Positions 17,552-25,977 of a DNA stretch of 64,000 nucleotides are shown piece by piece (positions within the stretch are counted from its first letter, which is position 1; every line of letters begins with the position of its first letter). The notes beneath the pieces are model-generated. The model had not been told where the DNA came from, did not search any database, and was given only the letters and a program-made list of their open reading frames with translations. Where the stretch lies: NCBI GenBank assembly GCA_963715485.1, contig OY970244.1:1-64000 (forward strand), in the 5' to 3' direction. The DNA is from SG8-30 sp963715485 (lineage in GTDB: Bacteria; Pseudomonadota; Gammaproteobacteria; Steroidobacterales; Steroidobacteraceae). The position numbers and the translations under genes are program-made.

Positions 17552-18823
17552 ATGCGCCCCGAGACCCTCGCCGTCCACGCCGGCTACTCGCCGGACCCCA
17601 CCACCAAGGCGGTCGCGGTGCCGATCTACCAGACCACTTCGTACGCCTTCGACGACACGCAGCACGGTGCGGACCTGTTCGACCTGAAGGTCCAGGGCAA
17701 CATCTATACCCGGATCATGAACCCGACGAACGCCGTGCTCGAGGCGCGCGTCGCGGCTCTCGAAGGGGGCATCGGTGGCCTCGCGCTGGCCTCTGGACAG
17801 GCTGCGATCACCTACTCGCTGCTGACCATCATGGAGTCGGGCCAGAACGTCGTGTCCAGCGCGACCCTCTATGGCGGCACCTACAACCTGTTCGCCCACA
17901 CGCTGCCGCAGTACGGTATCACGACGCGCTTCGCCGACCATCGCGACCCGGCCTCCTTCGAGAAGCTCATCGACGACGGCACGCGCGCGATCTACTGCGA
18001 GTCGGTCGGCAACCCGCTCGGCAACGTCACGGACCTTGCCGCGCTGGCGGACATCGCCCATCGTCACGGCATCCCGCTGATCGTGGACAACACGGTACCG
18101 ACACCCTACCTGTGCCGGCCCTTCGAGCACGGCGCAGACATCGTCGTTCACTCGCTGACCAAGTACCTCGGCGGCCACGGCAACAGCATCGGCGGCATGC
18201 TGGTCGATTCCGGTCGATTCCCCTGGGCGAAGCACGCTGACAAGTTCCCGCGCCTGAACACGCCTGACGTGTCCTATCACGGCGTGGTGTTCACCGAGGC
18301 CCTCGGTGTCGCGGCCTATATCGGGCGCGCGCGGGTGGTGCCACTGCGCAACATGGGCGCGGCACTGTCGCCGTTCAATGCGTTCCTGATCCTGCAGGGG
18401 ATCGAGACCTTGGCGCTGCGGATGGACCGCACCTGCGAGAATGCGCTGGCGATCGCGCGGCACCTGCAGGCCCACCCGAAGGTGCGCTGGGTCAACTACG
18501 CGGGGCTGCCGGACTCGCCATCGAGGCCGCTGGTGGACCGCTACATGGGCGGCCGGGCATCGGGCCTGGTCACGTTCGGCGTCGAGGGCGGCCGGGAGGC
18601 CGGGGCTCGCGTGCAGGATGCGTTCGAGCTGTTCACCCGGCTGGTCAACATCGGCGATGCCAAGTCGCTGGCCTGCCATCCGGCCAGCACCACCCACCGG
18701 CAGCTGTCGCCGGCCGAGCTGGAGCGGGCCGGCGTGAGCGAGGACATGATCCGCCTTTCCATCGGTATCGAGCACGTGGACGACCTGATGGAGGACCTCG
18801 ACCAGGCGCTGGCCGCAGCCTGA
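17552..18823 (+). CDS. metY: O-acetylhomoserine aminocarboxypropyltransferase (sulfhydrylase)
   Basis: This is a 423-residue Cys/Met-metabolism PLP enzyme. It should convert O-acetylhomoserine and sulfide (or methanethiol) to homocysteine (or methionine). The N-terminus ETLAVHAGYSPD, QTTSYAFDDTQHGADLF and IYTRIMNPTN are typical, the PLP lysine is K204 in HSLTKYLGGHG, and the C-terminal RLSIGIEHVDDLMEDLDQAL matches the family. The long form with NIGDAKSLACHPASTTHRQL points to OAH sulfhydrylase rather than cystathionine gamma-synthase (about 390 residues). ATG 17552 starts at the conserved RPETLAVHAG; an upstream ATG at 17465 adds 29 unlikely residues. I saw no known SAM riboswitch upstream. 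Confidence 0.88.
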   Translation: MRPETLAVHAGYSPDPTTKAVAVPIYQTTSYAFDDTQHGADLFDLKVQGNIYTRIMNPTNAVLEARVAALEGGIGGLALASGQAAITYSLLTIMESGQNVVSSATLYGGTYNLFAHTLPQYGITTRFADHRDPASFEKLIDDGTRAIYCESVGNPLGNVTDLAALADIAHRHGIPLIVDNTVPTPYLCRPFEHGADIVVHSLTKYLGGHGNSIGGMLVDSGRFPWAKHADKFPRLNTPDVSYHGVVFTEALGVAAYIGRARVVPLRNMGAALSPFNAFLILQGIETLALRMDRTCENALAIARHLQAHPKVRWVNYAGLPDSPSRPLVDRYMGGRASGLVTFGVEGGREAGARVQDAFELFTRLVNIGDAKSLACHPASTTHRQLSPAELERAGVSEDMIRLSIGIEHVDDLMEDLDQALAAA

Positions 18824-18878
18824 AGAGGGTTGCGGACCCTCTTTCGTGGGAGAATCCGCCGATGAGGCGGAGCATCCG

Positions 18879-20072
18879 ATGACGGCCCGGCACGACAGGC
18901 ACCTGGCGGCATGGCTGCTGCTAGGCGTCATGTTCCTGATCGTGTACGCGTCGCTGTATCCCTTCCGCTTCGCCTCGATCGAGGTGCATGGTCTCGCGGA
19001 CCTGCTGGACCGCCTGCCCTGGGGGCGCACGACCCGCAGCGACATCGCCGCGAACGTGCTGCTATACCTCCCGTTCGGCGCCTGCCTCGGCTGGCTGCTG
19101 GCCTCGCGCCTCGGCGGTCCGCTGGCCCTGGCGGGTGCGACGCTGGCCGGCGTGCTGTTGTCCACCGGGATCGAGGTCGCGCAGATCTTCGAGACGCGCC
19201 GGGTGGCCAGCCTTGCCGACTTGACCTTCAACGGGCTCGGCACGCTCGCCGGCGGCGCGCTGGCCCTCGCGCTGCGCTCGGCCCGGCACGGCTTCAGCCG
19301 TCATCCCCTCGCGCGCCTGCTGGCCCAGCCGATTCCCGCAGCCTTGCTGCTGCTCTGGCTGGGCTATCGCCTCGCACCCTTCGCGCTGACCCTGGACCCT
19401 GACCAGTGGCTCGCCGCCCTGGCGCCGCTCGGACAGTCTCCGCGCAGCTGGGCCAGCCCGCAGGCCGCGTTGGGCTACCTGGTGGGCTGGCTCGTCGCCG
19501 CGCGAGCGCTGGCCGAGCTGTACCCGCGCCGCGCCCCGGCGGTGCTGCTCGCGATCACGATGGCGGTCGTGCTGGCAGGCTCCGTGCTGGTGTCCGGCAA
19601 GGCACTGGACCCGAACGAGCTGCTGGCCATGGCAGCCGCGCTGCTGCTGTCGCTGCCGCTGTCGCGCGTCGGGCCCCGGCAGGCTGCGGGGTTGCTGGCG
19701 ACGCTGCTCGCCGCGTGGATCCTGCTCGACGGCCTGGCGCCATTCGACTTCCGCCTCGATCCGGACGCTTTCGGCCTCGTTCCCTTCCGCGACGCGCTGA
19801 CCCGGTACCGGTCAACCAACCTGGTGGACATGTTCGAGAAGTGCTTCGCCTACGGCGCGCTGGTGTGGCTGTTGACGCGGTCCGGCCTCCGTGTGCTGGG
19901 TGCCACCCTGGCGGCCGTCGGGCTGCTGCTGGCGATCGAGCTGCTGCAGGCATGGCTGCCGGGCAAGGCGGCGGACATCACGGATCCGCTGCTGGCCCTG
20001 GTGGCCGGTGGCCTGATCGGTGTTTTCGATCCGGCACGGGACCGCGGCAGCGGGCTGCAGCTGCGGCTGTAG
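18879..20072 (+). CDS. VanZ-family membrane protein with two VanZ repeats
   Basis: This is a 397-residue integral membrane protein. The first half has VanZ signatures: YASLYPFRF, DIAANVLLYLPFGACLGWLL, STGIEVAQIF and the following D-x-N-x-x-G segment. The second half repeats the plan: FDFRLDPDAFGLVPFRDAL, VDMFEKCFAYGALVWLL, LLLAIELLQAWLPGKAADITD. VanZ-like proteins affect glycopeptide sensitivity in some Gram-positives, but most members have no known role. ATG 18879 has GAGGCGGAG upstream. It is 55 bases after the sulfhydrylase gene and 72 bases before a DUF1475-like gene. Confidence 0.8.
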   Translation: MTARHDRHLAAWLLLGVMFLIVYASLYPFRFASIEVHGLADLLDRLPWGRTTRSDIAANVLLYLPFGACLGWLLASRLGGPLALAGATLAGVLLSTGIEVAQIFETRRVASLADLTFNGLGTLAGGALALALRSARHGFSRHPLARLLAQPIPAALLLLWLGYRLAPFALTLDPDQWLAALAPLGQSPRSWASPQAALGYLVGWLVAARALAELYPRRAPAVLLAITMAVVLAGSVLVSGKALDPNELLAMAAALLLSLPLSRVGPRQAAGLLATLLAAWILLDGLAPFDFRLDPDAFGLVPFRDALTRYRSTNLVDMFEKCFAYGALVWLLTRSGLRVLGATLAAVGLLLAIELLQAWLPGKAADITDPLLALVAGGLIGVFDPARDRGSGLQLRL

Positions 20073-20144
20073 GGGCCGCCCCGAATCCGGGCCCGGTGCC
20101 AGCCCGAAAAGGCTGTCTGTAACGCATCCGCAGGAGGAGCCTCC

Positions 20145-20516
20145 ATGACGGCCCGGACCGGCCTGAAACTGCTGTTTTCATTCATCCTGGTGTCGCTGGC
20201 CGCCTACACGAGCTGGGCCAGCACGCAGCAGGCCGTGTGGGACTGGCAGGGCCTCGTGAATGAGCCGGACCGCTGGTGGACCATCGCCACGCTGGTCGAT
20301 GCCTACTACGGCTTCCTGACCTTCTACGTGTGGGTCTTCTACAAGGAGGCCCGGGCTGCCGGCCGGATCGGCTGGTTCGTCGCGATCATGCTGCTCGGCA
20401 ACATGGCCATGGCTGCCTACGTCCTGCGTGAACTGGCACGGCTGCGCGATGATGAGCCCCTGCAGGCGCTCCTGTTGCGCAGGACGCTCCCCACCCCACA
20501 GGATGCACGGACATGA
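20145..20516 (+). CDS. DUF1475-like small membrane protein
   Basis: This is a 123-residue protein with three hydrophobic segments (about 7-28, 45-68 and 75-95). The pattern WASTQQAVW, WWTIATLVDAYYGFLTFYVWVFYKE and MLLGNMAMAAYVL matches DUF1475 as I remember it. Function is unknown. GGAGGAG precedes the ATG by 5 bases. Its TGA overlaps the ATG of the downstream methyltransferase gene (ATGA), so the two are translationally coupled and probably act together, perhaps in modifying membrane lipids. Confidence 0.7.
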   Translation: MTARTGLKLLFSFILVSLAAYTSWASTQQAVWDWQGLVNEPDRWWTIATLVDAYYGFLTFYVWVFYKEARAAGRIGWFVAIMLLGNMAMAAYVLRELARLRDDEPLQALLLRRTLPTPQDART

Positions 20517-21589
20517 CGACTGCCACCGACTTCGCTTCCGATCCCGTCGCCGAGTCCCTCTCCACCCGCCTGCTGGAACGCGACGTCCTGCCGGACTGGC
20601 TGGTCCGGGCGGCGATACGCAGGCTGGTCGGGCAGCGGCTGGCGGAGGAAACACGCGGCAGCCTCGAGGAACGCCAGCGCCGGTTGCAGGACCTGCTGGC
20701 GCGGCTGCGGGCCAGTCCTATCGCCATCAACACCTCCGACGCCAACGAGCAACATTACGAGGTGCCCACGGAGTTCTTCGCCCATGTGCTCGGCCGGCAC
20801 ATGAAGTATTCCTGCTGTTACTACGGGCCGGGCGTGAACGACCTCGACTCGGCGGAGGCCGAGATGCTGCGGGTCACGGCCGAACGGGCCGGGGTGCGCG
20901 ACGGCGAACGGGTGCTGGAACTCGGCTGCGGCTGGGGTTCGTTGTCGCTGTGGCTCGCGGAGCGCTTCCCCGGCGCACGCATCACGACCGTGTCGAACTC
21001 GCGCTCACAGAAACAGTACATCGACGCGCGCGCCGCGGAGCGCGGCCTCGGCAACCTCGAGGTCCTCACCTGCGACATCAACCGGCTCGAGCTCCCGGCC
21101 GGCGAGTTCGACCGCGTGGTCTCGGTCGAGATGTTCGAGCACATGCGCAACTACGAGCAGCTGCTCGGCCGGGTCGCCGGCTGGATGAAGCCGGGCGCCA
21201 CGCTGTTTGTGCACATCTTCACCCATCGCGACTGCGCCTACCCCTTCGAGGTGCGCGACGCGTCGGACTGGATGGCGCGCTACTTCTTCACCGGGGGCAT
21301 GATGCCCTCGGACGACCTGCTGCTGTATTTCCAGCGCGACCTGCGCATCGAGTCGCACTGGCAGGTCGACGGCACCCACTACCAGCGCACCGCCGAGGAC
21401 TGGCTGGGAAACATGGACCGCTCACGCACCCAACTGATGCCGATCCTCGCCTCCACCTATGGCGCCGACCGCGCACGGAAGTGGTGGGTCTACTGGCGGG
21501 TTTTCTTCATGTCCTGCGCCGAACTGTGGGGCTACCGCGACGGGACCGAGTGGCTTGTCTCGCACTATTTGTTCCGCAAGCCGCGCTGA
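20513..21589 (+). CDS. CFA-synthase family SAM-dependent methyltransferase
   Basis: This is a 358-residue class I methyltransferase. The SAM site is VLELGCGWGSLSLWLAERFP (134-153), followed by SNSRSQKQYI and the VSVEMFEHMRNYE catalytic region typical of cyclopropane-fatty-acyl-phospholipid synthases. The bacterial CFA N-terminal domain is replaced by a short helical region, and the overall shape is closer to the CFA-like group that includes plant coclaurine N-methyltransferases. A lipid or small-molecule substrate is possible. Its start overlaps the stop of the DUF1475-like gene. Confidence 0.82.
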   Translation: MTTATDFASDPVAESLSTRLLERDVLPDWLVRAAIRRLVGQRLAEETRGSLEERQRRLQDLLARLRASPIAINTSDANEQHYEVPTEFFAHVLGRHMKYSCCYYGPGVNDLDSAEAEMLRVTAERAGVRDGERVLELGCGWGSLSLWLAERFPGARITTVSNSRSQKQYIDARAAERGLGNLEVLTCDINRLELPAGEFDRVVSVEMFEHMRNYEQLLGRVAGWMKPGATLFVHIFTHRDCAYPFEVRDASDWMARYFFTGGMMPSDDLLLYFQRDLRIESHWQVDGTHYQRTAEDWLGNMDRSRTQLMPILASTYGADRARKWWVYWRVFFMSCAELWGYRDGTEWLVSHYLFRKPR

Positions 21590-21629
21590 CCCTTGCCAGC
21601 GGGCGCTGCCCGCGAGATCCTCGGGGCTG

Positions 21630-23075
21630 ATGAACAAGTCAATCCTTGCAGGACTCGCGGCGGCGTTGCTCGTCCTGCATTCCTTGCCCGCGACCGGCCA
21701 GGCACCCGACGAAGACCCGCAAGCTGCCGAGCGGCAGGCCGTCTACGACGCCTTCCGCCAGGAATTCGCGGGCGGCCACTACGAGGCGGCGCTGCCCCTG
21801 GCCCGGCAGCTCGTCGACCTGCTCGAGTCGCAGGCTCCGACGGACGAACAGTTGCCCACCGCCTACAACAACCTCGGCGCCGTGCAGTGGCGAACCGGTG
21901 ACCTCGACGGAGCGGAAGGCAGCTTCTCCCGGGCGCTGGAGCTGCTGGAGCAGACCCAGGGCATCGCCTCGCGGCGCCTGATCGCGCCGCTGGCGGGCCT
22001 CGCCACCGTCTACTTCGAGCAGGGCCAGCACGCGCTCGCGGCCGAGACCTTCCAGCGCGCCATCGCGGTCAGCCGTCGCGCCGAAGGCCTGTTCAACCTC
22101 GGGCAGCTCGAACTTCTCGACCCGCTGGTGCGAAGCCTCGAGGCGCTTGGCCTGCTTGATGAGGTGGAACGCGAGCTGAGGTTTTCCCTGCAGGTCGTGC
22201 AGAAGCGCCACGGGATCGACGATCCGCGCTCGCTCCCGGCCACCGTACGGCTGGCGCGCTTCTACGAGCACACGGGCCGCTACCCCGCAGCGCGCGCACT
22301 CTGGGCCCACTCCGCCCGGATCGGTTCCAGGGAAGCAGGCGGCCTGAACGCTGCCACCATCAACGGGCTTCTCGGTGTCGCACGAACGCACCGGCTGCAG
22401 TATCTCGAGGATCCGGAGTCGCTCGTGGATCCCCTGCAGGTCGACCCGGTCACCGGACGGCCAGACCTGATGGCGATCGTGCCACACAGGCCGCGGGTCG
22501 CCAGGCTCGACCCGGACGGAGAAGCCGCTGCGCTGCGCGCTTACGAGCTTCTCGGCACGGCGGCAGATCCGCCCCGGCAGCTGGTGATTCGCGCGGCGCT
22601 GGAGCTGGGCGACTGGTATACGACGGGACGCGAACCCGCCAAGGCGTTGCCCTATTACGAAAGGGCGTGGCAAGTGCTGGAAGAATCGCTGGAACCGGGC
22701 CAGACGAATCCGCTGGCAGTGCCCCGGCCAGTGGCGTACCGGGCCCCGTCATACTCGTACCACCACTTGTCCAATCCCGACCTGCGGACCATCGCACTCG
22801 AGATCGAGCTCAACCTGACGATTGCCGAGACCGGCGAGGTCACGAATGTCGTGCCGTTGAGCGCAGAGGCGACCGAGAACCAGGTGGAGGCCGTCCAGCG
22901 GGCGCTGCGAAAGGCATGGTTCAGCCCGCGCTTCGAGGATGGCCGCGCAGTGCCGACCGAGGGCTTCCTGTACACGGAGCACTGGCACGAAATCGCGCCA
23001 CCGCAGTCGGAGGCGGCTCCAGCCGAGGAGGCCGGGTCAACCGGGCAGGAGGCGGAGGAGAACCCGGGATCCTAG
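21630..23075 (+). CDS. Exported TPR protein with TonB-like C-terminal domain
   Basis: This is a 481-residue protein with a signal peptide (MNKSILAGLAAALLVLHSLPATGQA). TPR-type helices run from about 30 to 360 (YNNLGAVQWRTGDLDGAEGSFSRAL and similar). The C-terminus (about 385-460) has the TonB C-terminal plan: LTIAETGEVTNVVPLSAEA, then VQRALRKAWFSPRFEDGRAVPTEG. The domain is periplasmic; it has no TonB box-type proline-rich spacer and no membrane helix, so it is more likely a scaffold than an energy transducer. Its stop is formed by the same CCTAGG palindrome as the stop of the convergent lipoprotein gene, with a 4-base overlap. Confidence 0.75.
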   Translation: MNKSILAGLAAALLVLHSLPATGQAPDEDPQAAERQAVYDAFRQEFAGGHYEAALPLARQLVDLLESQAPTDEQLPTAYNNLGAVQWRTGDLDGAEGSFSRALELLEQTQGIASRRLIAPLAGLATVYFEQGQHALAAETFQRAIAVSRRAEGLFNLGQLELLDPLVRSLEALGLLDEVERELRFSLQVVQKRHGIDDPRSLPATVRLARFYEHTGRYPAARALWAHSARIGSREAGGLNAATINGLLGVARTHRLQYLEDPESLVDPLQVDPVTGRPDLMAIVPHRPRVARLDPDGEAAALRAYELLGTAADPPRQLVIRAALELGDWYTTGREPAKALPYYERAWQVLEESLEPGQTNPLAVPRPVAYRAPSYSYHHLSNPDLRTIALEIELNLTIAETGEVTNVVPLSAEATENQVEAVQRALRKAWFSPRFEDGRAVPTEGFLYTEHWHEIAPPQSEAAPAEEAGSTGQEAEENPGS

Positions 23076-23872
23076 GTCGCCGGAGGTGGCGTGTCCCGGG
23101 CGGGCTCGCCGCCCGTTGTTTCGGCCTCGGGCCCGGGGCTGCCGCCGGGGGCGCCGGTTGCACTCGCTTCGCCCTCGCCTGCGGGCACACCCGGCGCGGC
23201 CGGGGGCGGCCCGAAGGACCCCAGCGCCTCCTGCACCTGCTGCGCCTCGGTCGCGACCGGCTCCACGTCGTCCCCGTCCAGCAGCCGTCGCACCGTGTCC
23301 TGGGAGGCGAGTTCGACCGCCAGCTTCGCCCCGGCATCGCGCATCGCCCGCTGGGTCGCGGCGCTCAGCGGCGCCGTGTTGCCGCCGAGCGTGCTGGACT
23401 TCTCCCTCCCGAAGCCGGTGAACACGTAGCCATCCACGCGCTCTCCCTCCGGACTGTAAAGGTCGAGCCGGTAGCGGATCGTGACCGTGAAGTAATCGCC
23501 GGCCATGTCCTGCGGCGTCAGGAACGCGTAGTCCTCGAAGCGGGGCTCCAGCACGAGCCGTATGTCCGGCGCCACGGCGCGCGCCTGCTTGGGGTCCTCC
23601 ACCTCGACGACCTTCGCGAACATGGCCTCCAGCAGCCGCTGCAGCTTCACGACATGCGCCGGGCCGAGCAGGAACTCGTACTTCATGCCGTAGCGCTCTT
23701 CCCGGTACAGGAACTCGCGGAATTCCGCCGGGTAGTGAACGGCCACGGCCTGGGGCAACTGCTCGATCAGCGGTGGGGGCAGCTGGGGCTTCGCCTCCAT
23801 GCGCACGGCGGTGCAACCGGACAAGCCGGCCAGCAGCAGCAACCCCAGCAGTCCCGTCAGCCAGCGCGTCAT
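23072..23872 (-). CDS. Lipoprotein, last gene of the stator/vWA cluster
   Basis: This is a 266-residue protein with a lipoprotein signal (LLGLLLLAGLSGC, lipid-carrying Cys near residue 20). The mature part has an LPPPLIEQLPQAVAVHYPAEF region followed by a mixed alpha/beta segment (FRLVL-type strands, FTVTIRYRLDLYSPEGERVDGYVFTGFGRE). This pattern recalls LPP20/DUF4136-like outer membrane lipoproteins, but I cannot name a family. The last 60 residues are Pro/Gly/Ala/Glu-rich and probably disordered. The ATG overlaps the preceding vWA gene's TGA (ATGA), so it is translationally coupled to it. Confidence 0.75.
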   Translation of the reverse strand: MTRWLTGLLGLLLLAGLSGCTAVRMEAKPQLPPPLIEQLPQAVAVHYPAEFREFLYREERYGMKYEFLLGPAHVVKLQRLLEAMFAKVVEVEDPKQARAVAPDIRLVLEPRFEDYAFLTPQDMAGDYFTVTIRYRLDLYSPEGERVDGYVFTGFGREKSSTLGGNTAPLSAATQRAMRDAGAKLAVELASQDTVRRLLDGDDVEPVATEAQQVQEALGSFGPPPAAPGVPAGEGEASATGAPGGSPGPEAETTGGEPARDTPPPAT

Positions 23873-24885
23873 CCCCGAGTCCCGGTCCGGAAGGCTTCGT
23901 CGGTCAGTCCCACGAAGGTACCACCGTTGCGCGCGCAGAGGATGCGCATCAGCGTGGCGTAGCGGATGCTGGTGTACTGGGGAACATTCGGTCCCAGCGG
24001 GAAGCCGATCGCATGGATCCGGACGAGGGGCTGTCCGCTGCGGTCCTTGCGGTTGATGCGCTCGACGACGTCCACCACGTCCTGGATGGACGAACCGGTG
24101 AATTCGTCGCCGAGCACGTAGATGCTGATGCGCCGCTCGGGCGAGTAGAAGGTGCGGATGGCCGCGACGATGCCCTCCACGGGGCTGGAATTCGAGAACG
24201 ACTGCCAGCGGCGGAACACCTCGAGGATGGCGCGGCGGCGGGCCGGGGAGTCCGGGATCCACTTGCCGCGGTACTCGGGGAACATGTACCCGCCCTCGTC
24301 GTCCATCACCTGGATGCCCTTGACCTTCGGGTAGATCTCCAGCACCTCGCGCATCTTCTGCTGCGCCCGCCGCCAGCTGAAGGTCTGCATCGAACCCGAG
24401 GTGTCCACGATGAAGATGACGTACTCGCTGTCGACCGGGATGCCGCCGATCGGCTGGTCGGCGCTGCGGCGGAAATCGGCGCCGAGCAGGCGCTTCATCT
24501 CCTCGGTCAGGGACTGGCGCGCGACGGTGAGCGTGCCCTCGAGGGTGTTGATGGTATCGGCCTCCGCCTTGCTCGCTTGGAACTCACCCTCGATGTTCGA
24601 CAGGTCGCCGCGCAGGCGCGCCACGCGGCGCTTCTCCTCGGACAGCTGCTCGACCCGCGCCTGCAGCTCGCGCTCCAGCACCTCCGAGGTGCCACGCAGG
24701 TCGAACAGCTCCTCCTGGAGGCGCGCGATCTGTCCCTCGAGGTCCTCCTTCGCCTGCTCGAGCTGCAGCGGCTCCCCGACTTCGTTGAGCACCAGCAAGA
24801 GGATGATCGCGCCGAAGCCGCAGCTGATCACGTCCAGGAAGGACATGCTGAACACGTCGGTCTCGCGCCGCTGCCGCAGCTTCAT
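23869..24885 (-). CDS. vWA protein with ExbD-like membrane anchor (second copy)
   Basis: This is a 338-residue protein. A short cytoplasmic head is followed by one membrane helix, MSFLDVISCGFGAIILLLVL (14-33). The Asp in FLDV (D18) lines up with the proton-carrying Asp of ExbD (FIDVMLVLLIIF). A coiled coil runs from about 40 to 110. A von Willebrand factor A domain follows, with MIDAS motif DTSGSMQ and a later TxxxGDE-like turn (YVLGDEFTG). It most likely sits in the inner membrane with the vWA domain in the periplasm. It overlaps the upstream vWA gene by ATGA and pairs with it as a paralogue. Confidence 0.85.
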   Translation of the reverse strand: MKLRQRRETDVFSMSFLDVISCGFGAIILLLVLNEVGEPLQLEQAKEDLEGQIARLQEELFDLRGTSEVLERELQARVEQLSEEKRRVARLRGDLSNIEGEFQASKAEADTINTLEGTLTVARQSLTEEMKRLLGADFRRSADQPIGGIPVDSEYVIFIVDTSGSMQTFSWRRAQQKMREVLEIYPKVKGIQVMDDEGGYMFPEYRGKWIPDSPARRRAILEVFRRWQSFSNSSPVEGIVAAIRTFYSPERRISIYVLGDEFTGSSIQDVVDVVERINRKDRSGQPLVRIHAIGFPLGPNVPQYTSIRYATLMRILCARNGGTFVGLTDEAFRTGTRG

Positions 24886-25976
24886 GGCCAGTCCCCCGGC
24901 GGGCTGAGGAACGCACCGCCCGTGACCTGCGCCAGCCGCCAGAACCAGGTCGGCGCAGCCGGGTCGCCTTCCATGGGCAGCAGCACCACGTTCATCGGCG
25001 GCGGAGACTTGCCCAGCGAACGCACCGCCTTCTGCATGAAGTCCTCGCGGTCACCGGAATCCACCAGCTTCTTGATCGCGGGCGGTTTCTCGTCCTGCGT
25101 CGGCAGCCCGTCGGTGACGAGGATGACGTTGTCCGGCGCGGGCGACAGCCTGCCGATCACCGCGAAGGCGTTGACCAGGCTGGTGCCACCGGCCGGCACG
25201 GTCTGGCGCAGCGCCGTGAGCGCGCCGGCCATCGCCTTGCTGTCCTTGGCGTTCACCCAGCGCCCGTCGCTGCCCTCGACCAGCGTCCATGGGCGCGTGT
25301 TGAAGGCATAGATCTGGAACTGCGATTCCGCCGGCAACTGCGCCGACACCCAGTCCACGGTGCCGATGGCCTGCTGCCACTTCCCGGAACGCAGCTTGCG
25401 GTCCGTCGACATGTTGCGCATGCGGATGATGTTGACCAGCGTCTCGTCGAGCATGCTCGCCGAGGCATCCAGCAGGATCAGCACGCGCTTGCCGCCGACC
25501 TTCAGGCCCGTCAGGTACTGCCGGTCGCCGTCTCCGGCGACGCTGCGTACCTGCGACCCGGTCTGCACGCGTTCGGCGGCCGCCTTCAGGCGCTGCGTGT
25601 CCTCCTCCAGCGACTTCAGGTCGGCCTTCAGCCGCTCCAGGCTCTCGCGCCGCGCCAGCGTGTCGAACTCGTAGCGGGCGAGCTCCTCCTCCGTGGAGCT
25701 GATCTTGTCCAGCACCCGGCGCGCCAGGCCTTCGGCCCGGACCTTCTCCTCGTCCGTGGACGCCATCGCATTACGCAGCTCGGCGAGGTGCTTGTAGCCT
25801 TCCAGTACCTGCTGCTCGAGGCGGTTCGTCTCCGCGTTGAGGTCCTCGCTTTCCTTGATGCGTGACAGGCCCGCCTGGGCGCTGATGATCGTGTACAGCA
25901 GCACCACTGCGCCGAGCCCGCAGCTCATCACGTCCAGGAAGGACATGCTCCAGGCCTCGGCCCTGCGGCGTGCCAT
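24882..25976 (-). CDS. vWA protein with ExbD-like membrane anchor (first copy)
   Basis: This is a 364-residue protein. The anchor MSFLDVMSCGLGAVVLLYTI (11-30) contains D15 at the ExbD/MotB proton-site position. A long coiled coil (about 40-140) leads to a vWA domain whose MIDAS reads DASASM, with GGTSLVNAFAVI and VILVTDGLPTQ further on. The Asp-x-Ser-x-Ser pattern is intact, so metal and ligand binding are plausible. It is one base from the FHA gene upstream and coupled to the second vWA gene. The two proteins share anchor and architecture but differ in the vWA sequence, suggesting a heterodimer. Confidence 0.85.
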   Translation of the reverse strand: MARRRAEAWSMSFLDVMSCGLGAVVLLYTIISAQAGLSRIKESEDLNAETNRLEQQVLEGYKHLAELRNAMASTDEEKVRAEGLARRVLDKISSTEEELARYEFDTLARRESLERLKADLKSLEEDTQRLKAAAERVQTGSQVRSVAGDGDRQYLTGLKVGGKRVLILLDASASMLDETLVNIIRMRNMSTDRKLRSGKWQQAIGTVDWVSAQLPAESQFQIYAFNTRPWTLVEGSDGRWVNAKDSKAMAGALTALRQTVPAGGTSLVNAFAVIGRLSPAPDNVILVTDGLPTQDEKPPAIKKLVDSGDREDFMQKAVRSLGKSPPPMNVVLLPMEGDPAAPTWFWRLAQVTGGAFLSPPGDWP

Positions 25977-25977
25977 G

